Part shown: positions 11,550 through 22,643 of the stretch, in pieces | Position numbering within the stretch: position 1 is the first letter of the stretch | Layout: the number at the start of each line of letters is the position of its first letter | Source: Opisthorchis felineus | Taxonomy: Eukaryota; Platyhelminthes; Trematoda; Opisthorchiida; Opisthorchiidae | Reading direction: 5' to 3' | Assembly: GCA_004794785.1 (NCBI GenBank) | Contig: SJOL01006399.1 | Location: 437,103-501,102 of the forward strand | Length of the DNA: 64,000 nucleotides | Made by a program: the position numbers and the translations under genes | Notes under the pieces: generated by a model | The model's database searches: none | What the model saw: only the letters and a program-made list of their open reading frames with translations | Told to the model about the DNA's origin: nothing

Positions 11550-11573
11550 ACGATGTTATTGTTAATTTTTCGG
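11550..11573 (+). CDS. P2 24-nt micro-exon conserved in P2, P3 and P4
   Basis: Acceptor 'ggtgtag', donor 'cgg|gtaagt'. Phase 1-1, reading D-D-V-I-V-N-F-S-(G). The same-length, same-phase exons in P3 (39814-39837, E-T-A-I-H-E-L-S) and P4 (62601-62624, E-N-F-I-Q-K-L-S) share Ile at the fourth position, a hydrophobic seventh and Ser at the eighth. Three independent copies make this the best-supported micro-exon. It joins the acidic segment to domain 1. Confidence 0.7.
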
Positions 11574-14500
11574 GTAAGTCACCATATTTATTCATTTACT
11601 TCGTGAGATGCCCACTGCAGACGATTCTTAATCATAATGAAACGCTTTGGAGCTGGATTACTCTGTTCATATTTTAAAATCCGGCTGTGAAATCTTTCGT
11701 GCTGCGAAACATTCAACGTTTCAAATATGGGTTCATTCTAGAAGTGATGCCAAAGCCTTCGAAAGGGCTGGAAATCCTATAAAAGGGCACTTGTTTCTGT
11801 TAAAAGTTACAGTACTGCGCACCTTATGAGTCTCGAACGGTAGCTATTCTCCTTACCTTTAGCACAAACTCAAAAACACTTCTTGGTTTATCTACTAGTG
11901 GTGGACCAGCAGCGCAATTAAGCAGATGGGTAATGTTTCCCGACCTTCAACTCTTGTGAATCGCATTTGATCTCGTGTAAAATGGCGCACTGAATGGCTA
12001 ACTAAAGCAGAAAAGCCGAGTGAGTGTTAGTGCTTCCCTTTAGGTATTGGTACGATGTTGAATTCGTAAATTCAGATACCATCCGGATGGTCGCCATTTT
12101 GTCCGTGCTATCGGAAAAGACCACACAGATCTTACAAACTTTCTGAGAATAACGATTACCGTGTGGCTTGTAAGCTGCCATCTAAGAATTGACGGAAAAC
12201 AGCTTCTTGAAAGTTTTGGGAGTTTTGTTGGTTGTTTAGAAAAACAGATTCACAGTGCCTGTCGTGCCTGCCATGCGTGCAGAGATTGCGTACAGAAAGC
12301 ATCACAGAAAGCATCATGCGTGCTTACAGAAAGCAACGCAGATGAATCGTCATTCTCCTTCACATATAAGCAGAGTTGTTCTGAAGACTACTTGCCATCA
12401 GGAAGATTCTAGTTGGACTTCAGCTCTGCGAGGGCTAAAGTGAGAGTTCAGAAGCAGCCCAGAAGGATTGGTCAGATGAGGTTAATCCTGATCCACCGGC
12501 ATGATCAACGGCTTTATTTAGCAGCTCCCCATATGCTGCTATTGTGCAAATCGGAATTAGTTATGCATAGGTTAAAGATGCAATCTCGAACAAAAGCCGG
12601 GTGATATTGCAAAAGGAACCACCAAGAAGGTTCATGACATGTACCTTTTCAATTGAACTTTCGTGCTATAGTACCGGCGGTCAGTGGCGAAATTTCGGTT
12701 GTCCCAATGGCTGAGGTGACACTTATGCCCACTTGTGAACTCCATCATAAGAAATCCGTTTTCTTTGGATGTTACGATGTAGGGGCTCTGGTGGATATTC
12801 GGAACTTTGACGTTGGCACGCGTGTACTTCACGGCTATGGGGTTTGCAGGACTTGCTCATCAGGATTTCATTTTTGTCAGTTTGAATTATCTTGGACAGA
12901 TATTCTTCTAGCTCTAACACAGTGGTCCATGAGATGATGTTGGTCAGTGGGGGGCAGTCTCTGGACTTAGTAATCGAGCGCAAAATACTCTGCCATTCGG
13001 ACCCACCGATTTGAGAATCGCACCTATAAAGGCTTTCAATAAAAATCATTGAAGTGCAGATATTTATGGAACCGGATTCCAGAGATTATATCAAGAACTT
13101 TTAGGACGCGTTTAGACCGAAAACTACGTTTGCAGACGACGAGACGCCGCAGAGGTCACCATCGGTCACCATACGATCCGGATTGCAGGTGCATGAGGGA
13201 GTCTTACCAAACACGGCATAGCAAAAATTGACCAGCGGAGCAGGTATGAAAACGGTCAAGGCGGGAACGTCGCCGTTGGCTGGACATGAACGAAAAAAAC
13301 AAGCAACCTTGTGAGTAGTTTCCTTTATGAAAACAAGTGGTCATACTTGGTCAATCTGCGCACTGGCACTGTTTGACGGACAGTACAGCCGTGTTTTGGT
13401 GATCTGTCTTCTTATCGGGTAATCTGGCAGGACCAATTCACGACTAACAAATGAGTGTTCTCACGTCACAAAAACGAATTTTGCTCACGCCTAGAAGTTT
13501 GATGTTCTTGTAAACATCAGTGTTCGGGCGTTGTCTCAACGCCTCACTTTCCTGGTGTATATCCTCTAGGTCCTCGCCGTGAAAACAGTGACCGATTTGC
13601 TGACTGTACAAATCTATGTCGCTAGTAGCTCACAGGCACCATTCCATGATTCAAAGAAGCGCCCGTCAACTTGGTATTGAATCGATGGCAGCACAGCTCA
13701 CCATATTGTCTACAGGCTGATGGCTTCAGGAATTTCCCTTCCCTGAACCAGCAGGCAGTCCTACACTAAAACAGCTAAGACACACCTCGCTACATCTTCA
13801 GAATGGAACAAACCACCACTATTCTCTATTGTCCATTTGAGCACCAGTCACTTTGTGGTATCGTCGGATATGATTCCAACTCATGCCCCTTAGTGCATAA
13901 CGACGCTAATACACATATAGTTGGTGTGATACATGGTACTGCAACTAGCCAGCTAAGGATCATGTCGACAGAGCAGTCCGTTGTTTCCGATACTGTTCAG
14001 CTTCGTGACTGGAGATAGTCGAAGAAAGGTAAAAATAGAGCGAAATTTGTCGCCCACAACTCCACCGCAAACACAGTCCAACCTTTTCACATGGATCTCA
14101 GAGTTATCTTGCTGAAACACAAGACAGCCCTAGCTCACGCCAATATCATAAGCATCTGTCGAACCGCCTAGTTAGAATAGGTATGTATCATTCTCGGGAA
14201 GTTTCCTTTGAATCGCATCCAACTGTTGGCCTCGCCATTCCATCCAAAAACCACGATCATCCAAACCACTGCTGTATATTTTTCTGGGAAATCTGGAAAC
14301 CACTTTCAGACGATGCCACCTTGTTCCTCCCTGATGAAGAAACCTAGGTCCTCAACTGATATCTCATTTCTTAACTGAAGTCAGCCTATGACGAAGAGCT
14401 GAAAATCACTAGGCAGCTGTCATTAGATGAACGCCCTTAACCAAGCTGTAGAATGAATAAAACCGCGATAAGCTGGTTATTAGCCATCGGTCCAAGAACG

Positions 14501-16021
14501 GTTGGTCAGCAGCGTAATTATTTCTCGCTAAAAATATGAATTTTACACAGACTTCTCACATCAGCTGGTCCAAACTTGAGTGGCTCATAGAGTGGCGATT
14601 TCTCGTAAGGAAAACCAGTGCAGCTCGAAGACTTTCTTTTCTGAGCACACAACCTATAAGTTGTAGGCGAATTAGCGATTCGGAAATTTAAACCGAAAAC
14701 TCATTTTGCAGGTGTGGTCACTGCATATTTGATTCATTCGAGCTACTCAAGAGATGTGTACTGCTCGTGGATAGAACAACTGTACAGCGCGTCTCACCTA
14801 ATCTTCACTCGTCAACTTCACTTACAAGATAAAAAATCCATTTGCATGCTTAGATATACCTCACTACTATCACACAAGGTAATGCTGTCTGATGCCTGCT
14901 TCCTCTGATATTCTGAGAAAAGATTTCGGCTTACCATCGGCCCAGGAAGCTGTTCATGTTTAAGCCATTTGTCTAAATAGAGACTGAATCCCCAGATTAA
15001 GTGTGGATTCTTTAAGGTCGATGTTATTGGTGATGGGGACGGGGAATCGAAACGTCCTATTCCTCTGTAATCGTGTCCGCCTGATATGAAATCAGACAAA
15101 AAATGTTGATAACTAAGACGATCAAAGCATAAAAAACTTATGCTACTTGTGGACTAGTAAAATACCGTGGTTTATAACTTCCTAAGAACCCAGGGAGAAA
15201 AATGACGTGAAGCAGTTCCCCGCCATGCGTCACTGAGTGTATCCTCATCTTATGTCTCTAAATGGATTTTATTTATTGTGTTGTTATACCACGCTAAGTG
15301 TTCTGTTCAGTCAGTTTATACATTTGTGTAACTGTCTGCCTTCAACTGCGGCTTACTCTACAATTTTTAAATCAGCCATTTATATAAATCCTTCTATAAA
15401 AACAAATGTGCGGATGGCAAGATGATTATGAGTACACATTTGCTTCTTCAGCGATGAAGAAAAGATGTTTCGTTGTGCCTGCAAACAAACGAATTCAAAC
15501 GCACCTATATACTAGGTTTGGGTCACTGGTTCATGTTTGTACGTTTTCATAAGATATGGACGTTTCTTCACAGTGCTCAAACCATATTACCGATTACTTT
15601 ACTGATTTGTCCTATCACAACTCATCTACGAAGGAGAACATCCGGATTTCTTCGTTTTAAGGCGGCACAACATTTACAGTAACATGTATATGCCTTGACA
15701 ACTTTTCAAAATTAGAGCTGGCAGACTTCGTAATCACCTCCCAATTTAGACTGCTGAGTGTTTGAATTCCCGAATAATTTAGTTTCACTTTTTAAGTCTC
15801 GACTCAGTGCCTTGTACACACATTTGCCACTGGTCACAGCTACTGTTCCCACTAGTGCAATGCCACCCAGCGCAATGCATGCGCATTTCCAAACTTATTG
15901 CTTATTTCGCTCCGTATGTTTGATCACTTTCTGTAGTTACGTACGGTGCATTAATTTACAGGCACTTGCTATTATGTGATGTTTACTCTGCTCTTCGTGC
16001 TCTAATTTTACCCACTTTCAG
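11574..16021. other. P2 intron, about 4.4 kb
   Basis: Holds a SINE-tail fragment near 11604-11642 ('cgtgagatgcccactgcag', 'gattcttaatcataatgaaac'). Several frames of 60-108 codons on both strands at 12.1-14.0 kb show no family I know and no good splice context. Nothing else is recognised. Confidence 0.5.
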
Positions 16022-16134
16022 CCATCAAACTAGCTGGTAGCAGGCCGGATGTTGCGAGCAACCAATCAGCCTGGCAACAGATATACGAAAAAACGACCCG
16101 CCGCAAAACAGTCGTTAAAAACGTCTGCGACGTG
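16022..16134 (+). CDS. P2 domain 1, exon a (113 nt)
   Basis: Acceptor 'ccactttcag', donor 'gacgtg|gtaagc', phase 1 in, phase 0 out. The peptide starts A-I-K-L-A-G and carries S-A-W-Q-Q-I-Y-E-K in the middle and V-C-D-V at the end. The P3 exon at 42300-42412 has exactly the same length and phases and shares A-I-K, S-x-W-x-x-x-Y-E-K and V-C-D. Phases 0 and 2 hit stops. The Cys probably pairs within the domain formed with the next exon. The family is not recognised. Confidence 0.85.
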
Positions 16135-17054
16135 GTAAGCAAGTCCAAGTGATGAAATAAATTTCGGCTGCAAACATAACTCAAAATCTCTTGATTTGCG
16201 TTTGTAATGGAATGTTTACATAGGCCTTGTGGTGTTGAAAGCTGATAGCATCACGAGTTTACTTCAAAGAATGTTTCATCGAATCAGAAGTGGAGCCCGT
16301 TTTTCTCCACTGAGCCGTGTGCAGATAACTGAGTGGCATTTCACTCGGGCACGAAATTTGTTTTCATGCACAACTTAAAATGTATTCGGAAATCTTGGAG
16401 CTGCAATCAAAATCAATGCCCCAGATATGGTTATCAAGAAATTTTATCTGTGTATTTCACCGAACATGAGATACGAAGAATATCACAGGGAATAACACAG
16501 TCACTATCATTTCGTAGTATGAAATATCCTCAAACAGAGTGAGTCGTGAAGAAACCGCTGGTGTTCGGTTTGTCTGAACCAATAATGCAAGAAAATTGTC
16601 TGATGGCATGACCATAAAGCTCAACCGATTTTGATGAAAGTCGCATCATGCTTTTAATCAGGGAAGACTTCATTTTTCTATGCTTGGTTTATAGCCTCGA
16701 TACGCTACTGTGAACACTGATTACCCATTAAATGCAGAAAGGAATGCAAAACACTATACATCCACCAGCTGGTGCTGGAATTCAATCTAACCTAAGGATT
16801 GTTGTTGGTAAAATCAGTGGGCTTTTTGAGGACAAGTTAATGGCATTCCAGAAGTGCGATTCCAGCTTCTTTGAGATTTAAAATAAATATACCACAGTGA
16901 CGATTATTTTGCAACTCCGTTAGGAGTGCCTTTGGTCAAATATTTCCCGTGCAAAAGCTAATCAGTTCCCATAGAACCAAAGTTAATTTCATGGTCTAGG
17001 TTTTTACTTGGCCTCCATGATCCTTGTGAATTTTGGTCTCTGTCCCGTTCGCAG

Positions 17055-17268
17055 CTGTTGCCAGACTTTTACCTGAGAAAATTCAACTGTGAAGCGCTCC
17101 TTGCCGCTTGTGGCCAAGAACCTCAAAACCAGCCGGCAAGTGCTGCAACTGTGGTCACGCTTTACTTCACGCAGAATGGGCGTGCTCCGTTTCAATGTAT
17201 CGACGATATAGCAACCGAAATATCGAAAATGCTTAGCGACCTAGAAATCCGTGATGTAACGGTAGAAG
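17055..17268 (+). CDS. P2 domain 1, exon b (214 nt)
   Basis: Acceptor 'gttcgcag', donor 'agaag|gtaact', phase 0 in, phase 1 out. It starts L-L-P-D-F-Y-L and has A-C-G-Q-E-P-Q-N-Q-P-A, then V-V-T-L-Y-F, a Cys, and a helix-like I-D-D-I-A-T-E-I-S-K-M-L before a final strand D-V-T-V. The P3 counterpart (44160-44379) keeps A-C-x-Q-E-P-x-N-Q-P-A, T-L-Y-(F/Y) and the following Cys. The strand-helix-strand order loosely recalls SEA or other ferredoxin-like extracellular folds, but that is only an impression. With 16022-16134 it encodes about 109 residues, one domain. Confidence 0.85.
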
Positions 17269-18332
17269 GTAACTAATTCTTTATTGTTTTGGTTAGATAT
17301 ATGCAGCTGAACGAAGCCATCTGAAATGAATATTGGAGATGTTGTACTTAGCTTTTTGTTAGTATAGGCATTTCAGAAACTGCAGCTCATTTCATCCTGC
17401 GAGTGAACGCACGATAAATTTACGCTTGCTTCATTCATATCAAAACGCGAAAACCTTAAAGGATATCCAGACAAGCTACAAGTAGGCCAAAAGCAATGCG
17501 ATTCACAAGCACTCTGTTGAATGTATAGTCATTATATTTCGATCAGACAAATCAAATCAGTTAGTCAAGTGTTGGCTGACTCCTCAAATGCTGCAATCTC
17601 AGTTGGGCGACTCATTTAATTGACAATTTTTCACGCCGATCACAGGTCGCTTGAGACAGTCAACACCTGACCAAGTGTTGTCAGCTGCGTGACTGAAGGA
17701 TGAGTGACGACAGTAAATGGTGCTGCTGACCAGCCATTCACAATCAAGCAATTTTACTCTTAGCTACTAACTGGTCGATCACAGACCCGAGCCACCCTAG
17801 TCAGCGGTATCGTTGATACTGCTGTTGGTTCCCAAAGAGAAGCAATCGGTTTTGGTGTACCACTCGGCTTCCCAGCATTGCTTGAATTCCACTTCTGGAT
17901 GTAATTTCACATGAAGACAACTTCCGTTGATTAAAGGTCCAATCACTCCATGAACGGAATAAATCTATCTTGTGCGGTACTTTATACACATACATGCATA
18001 CATCACAAAATCTTCTTGGAAGCAAACTACATAATAATATGCGCTCTACCGGTGCACAGCTGCCTCTAAACCAGGATAGAAACGTGAGGACTGAGGCACT
18101 GCACAGAGGACAGAAATAATCAAAGAACGAAAGATTATACTTGAACCACAGTCACTGCACCCATTAACGTTGCACGGTAACATTTGAGCTTGCGCGAGCG
18201 AGAGGCTAGCATTGAGAAGATTATAACTGCATTGTGCTTGATACACCGTAAACTGCACCGCAGTTAGTACGATTGAAGTTTTTAATTTTCTTGAACCAAT
18301 AAAACTGTTTCTTATTTTTTGTGGAATTTCAG

Positions 18333-18490
18333 TATCAAACTACCTTATTCAAATGCGGCCGCTGGCCCTTCAGATCCTGGTGGCTTCATTGATGAAAAAC
18401 AGTTGATTCAAATCGCTTTTACCTATAACTGCGACGGCCTGTTCAATAACGATTCAGGCGAGAATGCAACGGTCACCTCATATTTGTTGG
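18333..18490 (+). CDS. P2 domain 2, b-type exon (boundaries approximate)
   Basis: Acceptor 'ggaatttcag' (phase 2). Donor either 'ttgg|gtgtaa' (phase 1) or three bases later 'gggt|gtaaaa' (phase 0). It contains F-I-D-E-K-Q-L-I-Q-I-A-F-T-Y-N-C, which resembles E-I-D-Y-D-I-S-L-S-L-A-Y-C in the P3 exon ending at 45480. Two N-glycosylation sequons (N-D-S, N-A-T) follow. The partner a exon expected between 17269 and 18332 was not found, and the phase 2 start does not follow from the phase 1 end of exon b1, so one small exon is missing from the model. Confidence 0.55.
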
Positions 18491-20365
18491 GTGTAAAACA
18501 CTCGATGAGACCAAAATGATAAGCAGGATGCAAAGCCCATTTAGTGGCATCTTGAGATTTGTCCATTAGATGCAGACCCTATGCATATACAAAGAGATTT
18601 ATAAACCAAGTTAGAGTAACTTTTTGCAAACATTTCCACGTAAATTATTACAGTCGCGCACAGTTCCAAATGGATACCTAACGCACCTTAAAAAACGACG
18701 TAAAAAGCATACCCGTAGGAATAATATCCAGTTGATTTTCCTCAAGGAAAAACGTGTGAGCACAACTCGTACTAAAGCAAGTAATCAAGCAACAGGCGTA
18801 AGCTTCCTAAAAGTTAACTGATTACATTAGTGGCCAAGCATTCGTCAGTGCTGGCAACAGCGTTAGAGGGACGTGCATAAAAAAATGCTTTTCAACGTGA
18901 GAATAATTTGAATGGTGAGAATAAGTGGTGGAATTTTTCATAATCATTCATTCGGGCAACGAAAGTTGCATAAGTCGTGTTGTTTGTAATGATAAAAATG
19001 GAGCTTTCTCCATATGTGGACACAAGCAGACTATAAAAGCTGCTTTTAGAAATTTGGTGTTAGGCTTTCATCACCCATATGTGCAATGTCAATAAAAATG
19101 ATACGACGTTGAGGAATAATAATGAAGGCGCATCTAAGAGCACGATTTTTATTGTTATGCGACACATTGTCGGATATAAAAATATGCAACGTCACCTGAG
19201 CAAACAGAGTTCCTAACAATAGTCGTTTTCATATCATCCGTTACTTCCATGGCAGAATCTTCAAACAAACTGATGCACCATTAGTTAGAAGCTTCATTGG
19301 ACCGGGATTCAACAACAACATTAGGACCATGCCAAAAGGGACTATTTACTATCACGGATGACTGATGTCCCAAAAGGCTGCACGAATAAGATCTTATCTT
19401 AACTTTACAGATTTTTATTTATACATTACAAAAACGAACCGATCACAACGCCTAAGCGCGAACACCTTCCTTGATCGGAGCTATCGATTCATATTCACTG
19501 AGTATGAGTAGGTGAAGTAGTGCTAACACGTTAGCTGAGCCTGCCAGATGTTCAGTTTTTAAATCCCAGCTGCAACCCAGGGACGGTGGTTCCGTCTCGT
19601 GTGTGGACTAACCAGAATAATTTTGCCAGGACGGTACCAATCCCGTAACCACCCACGGCTAGATGTTCTACCCACAAATATGTGCTTCGTGTTTTTGGCT
19701 GACTGGACACCCACCACATGTGACTTCCTGCCATTCTTGTCACACAAAAAACTGAACGCTGCTTTTAGTTAGCATGTTTTGTCACACAAAATAACACTGA
19801 CCAAATAGTTGGTTTTTTATCAGGGAAGCAAAAGCCCTAAACTATAAAAAGGGGCCGCTTACCTGATCCAGTTTGTCCATGTGATAGGTCCGATGGAAAC
19901 CAGAGAACTTGCGTGCTGGCGCTCTTTGATATCTTCTGCATACGTTCGGTAAACTTCTAGCCCGCGGCTTTGGAATTTTCAAGTTCTCTGCCAGGTTGAG
20001 TGACTAACTGAACAGAACATTTCGTCTGCCTTTAGAATCATTTACTTTTATAAAAAGGTGGATAGTGGACAACATCAAAAATTCTCCACAAATATTAGTG
20101 GTTTAGTTAATTTAAGTATATGCTTTTGTAGTCAGTTTATTTATCAACCTTTCCTTCTTTCACAACCAGGCCAAAGGACCTGCATCCAAAATTGTTGCAA
20201 TAATTTCAATAGCTACAAAAATTAAACGAACGAAAACTCTCGACGGCATGGCTTTTAGCTTCATATTTACGTTCATATTATATTTCTTGTGACCTTTGTT
20301 ACACGGTGTGATTCCTGACGTACCTCTACCCATAGCTACCTACATTTCATTGATTCTCATTTCAG
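18491..20365. other. P2 intron sequence
   Basis: No exon supported. On the minus strand at about 19552-19747 two overlapping frames of about 62 codons are both open, which hints at an old repeat, but I cannot name it. Confidence 0.35.
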
Positions 20366-20545
20366 CATACTTCCCGACGGTTGTTAGGATCCTACCCTCT
20401 TTACCTCATTCAAAGTGTGGGTGGCCGCTGGAATCAAAAATCGATAAACCATTCACCGTTGTCCGCCTTGATATATGCGAAGCGTTGAAACCGAATACTG
20501 AACACAGAAAAAATTTAACTTGTTTGCGCAATAGGGAAAGTCAAA
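20366..20545 (+). CDS. P2 domain 3, a-type exon (3' end uncertain)
   Basis: Acceptor 'tctcatttcag', phase 1. The peptide starts A-Y-F-P-T-V-V and later has L-D-I-C-E-A-L ... K-N-L-T-C. The P3 third-domain exon (about 46605-46740) has W-E-I-C-R-N-F ... K-N-L-G at the same distance. Donors 'gaaa|gtcaaa' (20539) and 'caaa|gtaact' (20545) are both phase 1, whereas the next exon appears to open in phase 0, so this junction is unresolved. Confidence 0.5.
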
Positions 20546-21362
20546 GTAACTAACTTATAACTAGGTTGCTGTAGACAACCCTCCTCCAGAATTCACCAAA
20601 CAATGGAGGTTGGAGATTAAGTTGCAAGTGTTGAATGTGGCACCCTTATCATATAACTTGTAGTCTTAAATGCGTTAACGGAATAGTACAGGGTTTCCTC
20701 CTCATATTTCTGTCTCAGGTGCATGACTGACCGTCATTTTTAGCGCTCAGCAACTGTGCCAATCTTGGAAAACAAATGTTATGTTGATTACAGAAAATGA
20801 AACCATATAAGAGTTGGCATGTTTGCATCAAGAAAACGCGGTATTCTAATGATAATCGTCAACTTGCTTGATTCATTAGCTTAGCGGAGTGTTTACAAAG
20901 CAAACGCATTATGTCGAATCGCAACACTGCACTTTCTTCGACTGTACTGTCATAAAGATGCATGAGCTATTCTACATTCTAGACGAGTCGGTTATCCATT
21001 GTTTTCGCTGAAGTGATTGAAACTAGCCACTGATAACAAAGTGGAAATATTGCTGAGCCAATCTTGGCTGAGTTCCGTCAGGCCACATCTGGAGCATGGC
21101 ACGGTAAATTTGAACAATAGCCTTCTAACTTCACATAACAACAATGCAACCTCAATTTCGGGTCGAACTTGAGGCAAGCTACATTAGATTCCAACCAGCT
21201 AGCTCCTCCCCAATGCTTTGTAATTGATAGATGCTCGAGACGGAGGAAAGCAGTTTCACATGTATCCGACGGCTCCTAATGGAACTAAACGAAGTATTAA
21301 TACTGTGAATTTTATATTCGTCGCATTGTCCAGCGCTACACACTTGAACGAATTTCTAACAG

Positions 21363-21567
21363 CTACAGCCAGTGGAACAACCTGGGCTTCGAATTGAAAC
21401 AAAAACACGTACTTCACTCCAAAGAAAGTTATGTAAATTATTTCTCAACAATACTGAGTTCAGGAATACTAATATTTACGTAAATCTTTATTGTTTATCA
21501 GTGCTGCCGAACGTTGTTCGAACTCTAAGTGAGTTTCAAAGTAGTGAATTGCAGTGTCTTTTTAACA
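21363..21567 (+). CDS. P2 domain 3, b-type exon (3' end uncertain)
   Basis: Acceptor 'tttctaacag'. It opens in phase 0 with Leu, like the other b exons, then has a Cys (L-C-K-L-F-L), an N-N-T sequon and I-Y-V-N-L-Y-C, matching the C-x(13)-V-T-L-Y-F layout of exon b1. Two phase-1 donors are possible: 'ctctaa|gtgagt' (exon end 21528) and 'ttaaca|gtgcta' (21567). The second gives 205 nt, close to the 214-226 nt of its relatives; the first is the stronger site. Either end matches the phase of the next exon. Confidence 0.5.
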
Positions 21568-21714
21568 GTGCTAAAACGTTTGCATTTTTGGGAAAAAGAT
21601 CGAATATTTTCACAAGGGGAGCTGATTTATCACTTCAATTTTGAACCCATTGCAAATTAATCAGCCAATTCTTTTCGAAAAATACACTAATTTGCAACTC
21701 CGTTTGGTTTTCAC

Positions 21715-21790
21715 GAGAGACTCAAGTGAATCTCTCGTTTATTATGTTCAGCAACCGAATGTGCTGCACAAAGGCCGCCTCATGTTTCAC
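21715..21790. repeat. Fold-back repeat fragment
   Basis: Matches the end of arm A of the family at 1741 ('gaatctctcgtttattatg' and 'gccgcctcatgtttca'). Only the end is present. Confidence 0.6.
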
Positions 21791-22302
21791 AAAAACTGCG
21801 GATTCATCTGAAACTTCATCGTGAGATACTTTGTTTCAACCTTTTCAAAGCACTCAGTTTAGTAAAGATGTTTAATATCTATAACAATGCCTTGCTTCAG
21901 GATGTTGACTTGGCGCAGAACGAAGTGTATTCACTGACTCTACAAGGTCAAAAGAGATGCTGCTGTCTTTTCAAACTCCTGGTGCAAAAGCTTTGCATTT
22001 CTTGGAAATAAATTTAAATGGGCCACAGTTGGGATGAAAAATAAAGCTGTCGTTATCTTTTGTCGGCTTCACTTAGACGGATGGATGTTTTATGTGAATT
22101 GAAAAATTTGAATCAAGCAAGGCACCTGACTTTGGAAATTTCTTTAAGATTACTGGTCACCAGTTCTTTCAGAACGGTTTTCTGTTTTTGGATAAAATTC
22201 ACTGGTGAATTTTCTATTTCTGTCAAACGAAGTTCCGCAGAGATAATTATATTAAGTAAGGATATCTGCAACATATTTTATGGTAAAATATGTTCAGCTT
22301 GA

Positions 22303-22303
22303 N
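22303..22303. other. Ambiguous base (N)
   Basis: A single N in an intron of P2, a sign of draft assembly at this point. Confidence 0.95.
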
Positions 22304-22560
22304 TTCTTTAGTCTGTTATATGAACGCACAGCAGTGTTTTGTTTGCATACAAGCGGACGTTGCTTTTGCCTATTGCAAAGGCAACTTTGGAACATCTGCA
22401 TAAATAGAAGTCCATCATGCCACTATTTATGTCGATACCCCAAAACTGCACCTTCACTTGCTGTGCTTCGAAACCATCAATGATCTGATAGTATATGAAT
22501 ATTTTTGTATATTATGTAGGTAAAAAAATAATTCAATGCAATTCTATTCCATTTATTCAG

Positions 22561-22643
22561 GATTCGAAATGAAAAGCCGGTATGGCAGCTCTCGGCAGAC
22601 TTCTGTGTATGCACTCAACAGCCTGTTCGAATTACGAAAAGAT
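22561..22643 (+). CDS. P2 domain 4, exon a
   Basis: Acceptor 'atttattcag', donor 'aaagat|gtgagt', phase 1 in, phase 0 out (83 nt). The peptide is G-F-E-M-K-S-R-Y-G-S-S-R-Q-T, then A-L-N and the end L-F-E-L-R-K-D. The P3 counterpart (49887-49978) ends in the identical seven residues and also has G-W-G-T-S-K and A-L-N at matching places. With shared phases and the same donor this pairing is secure. Confidence 0.85.
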
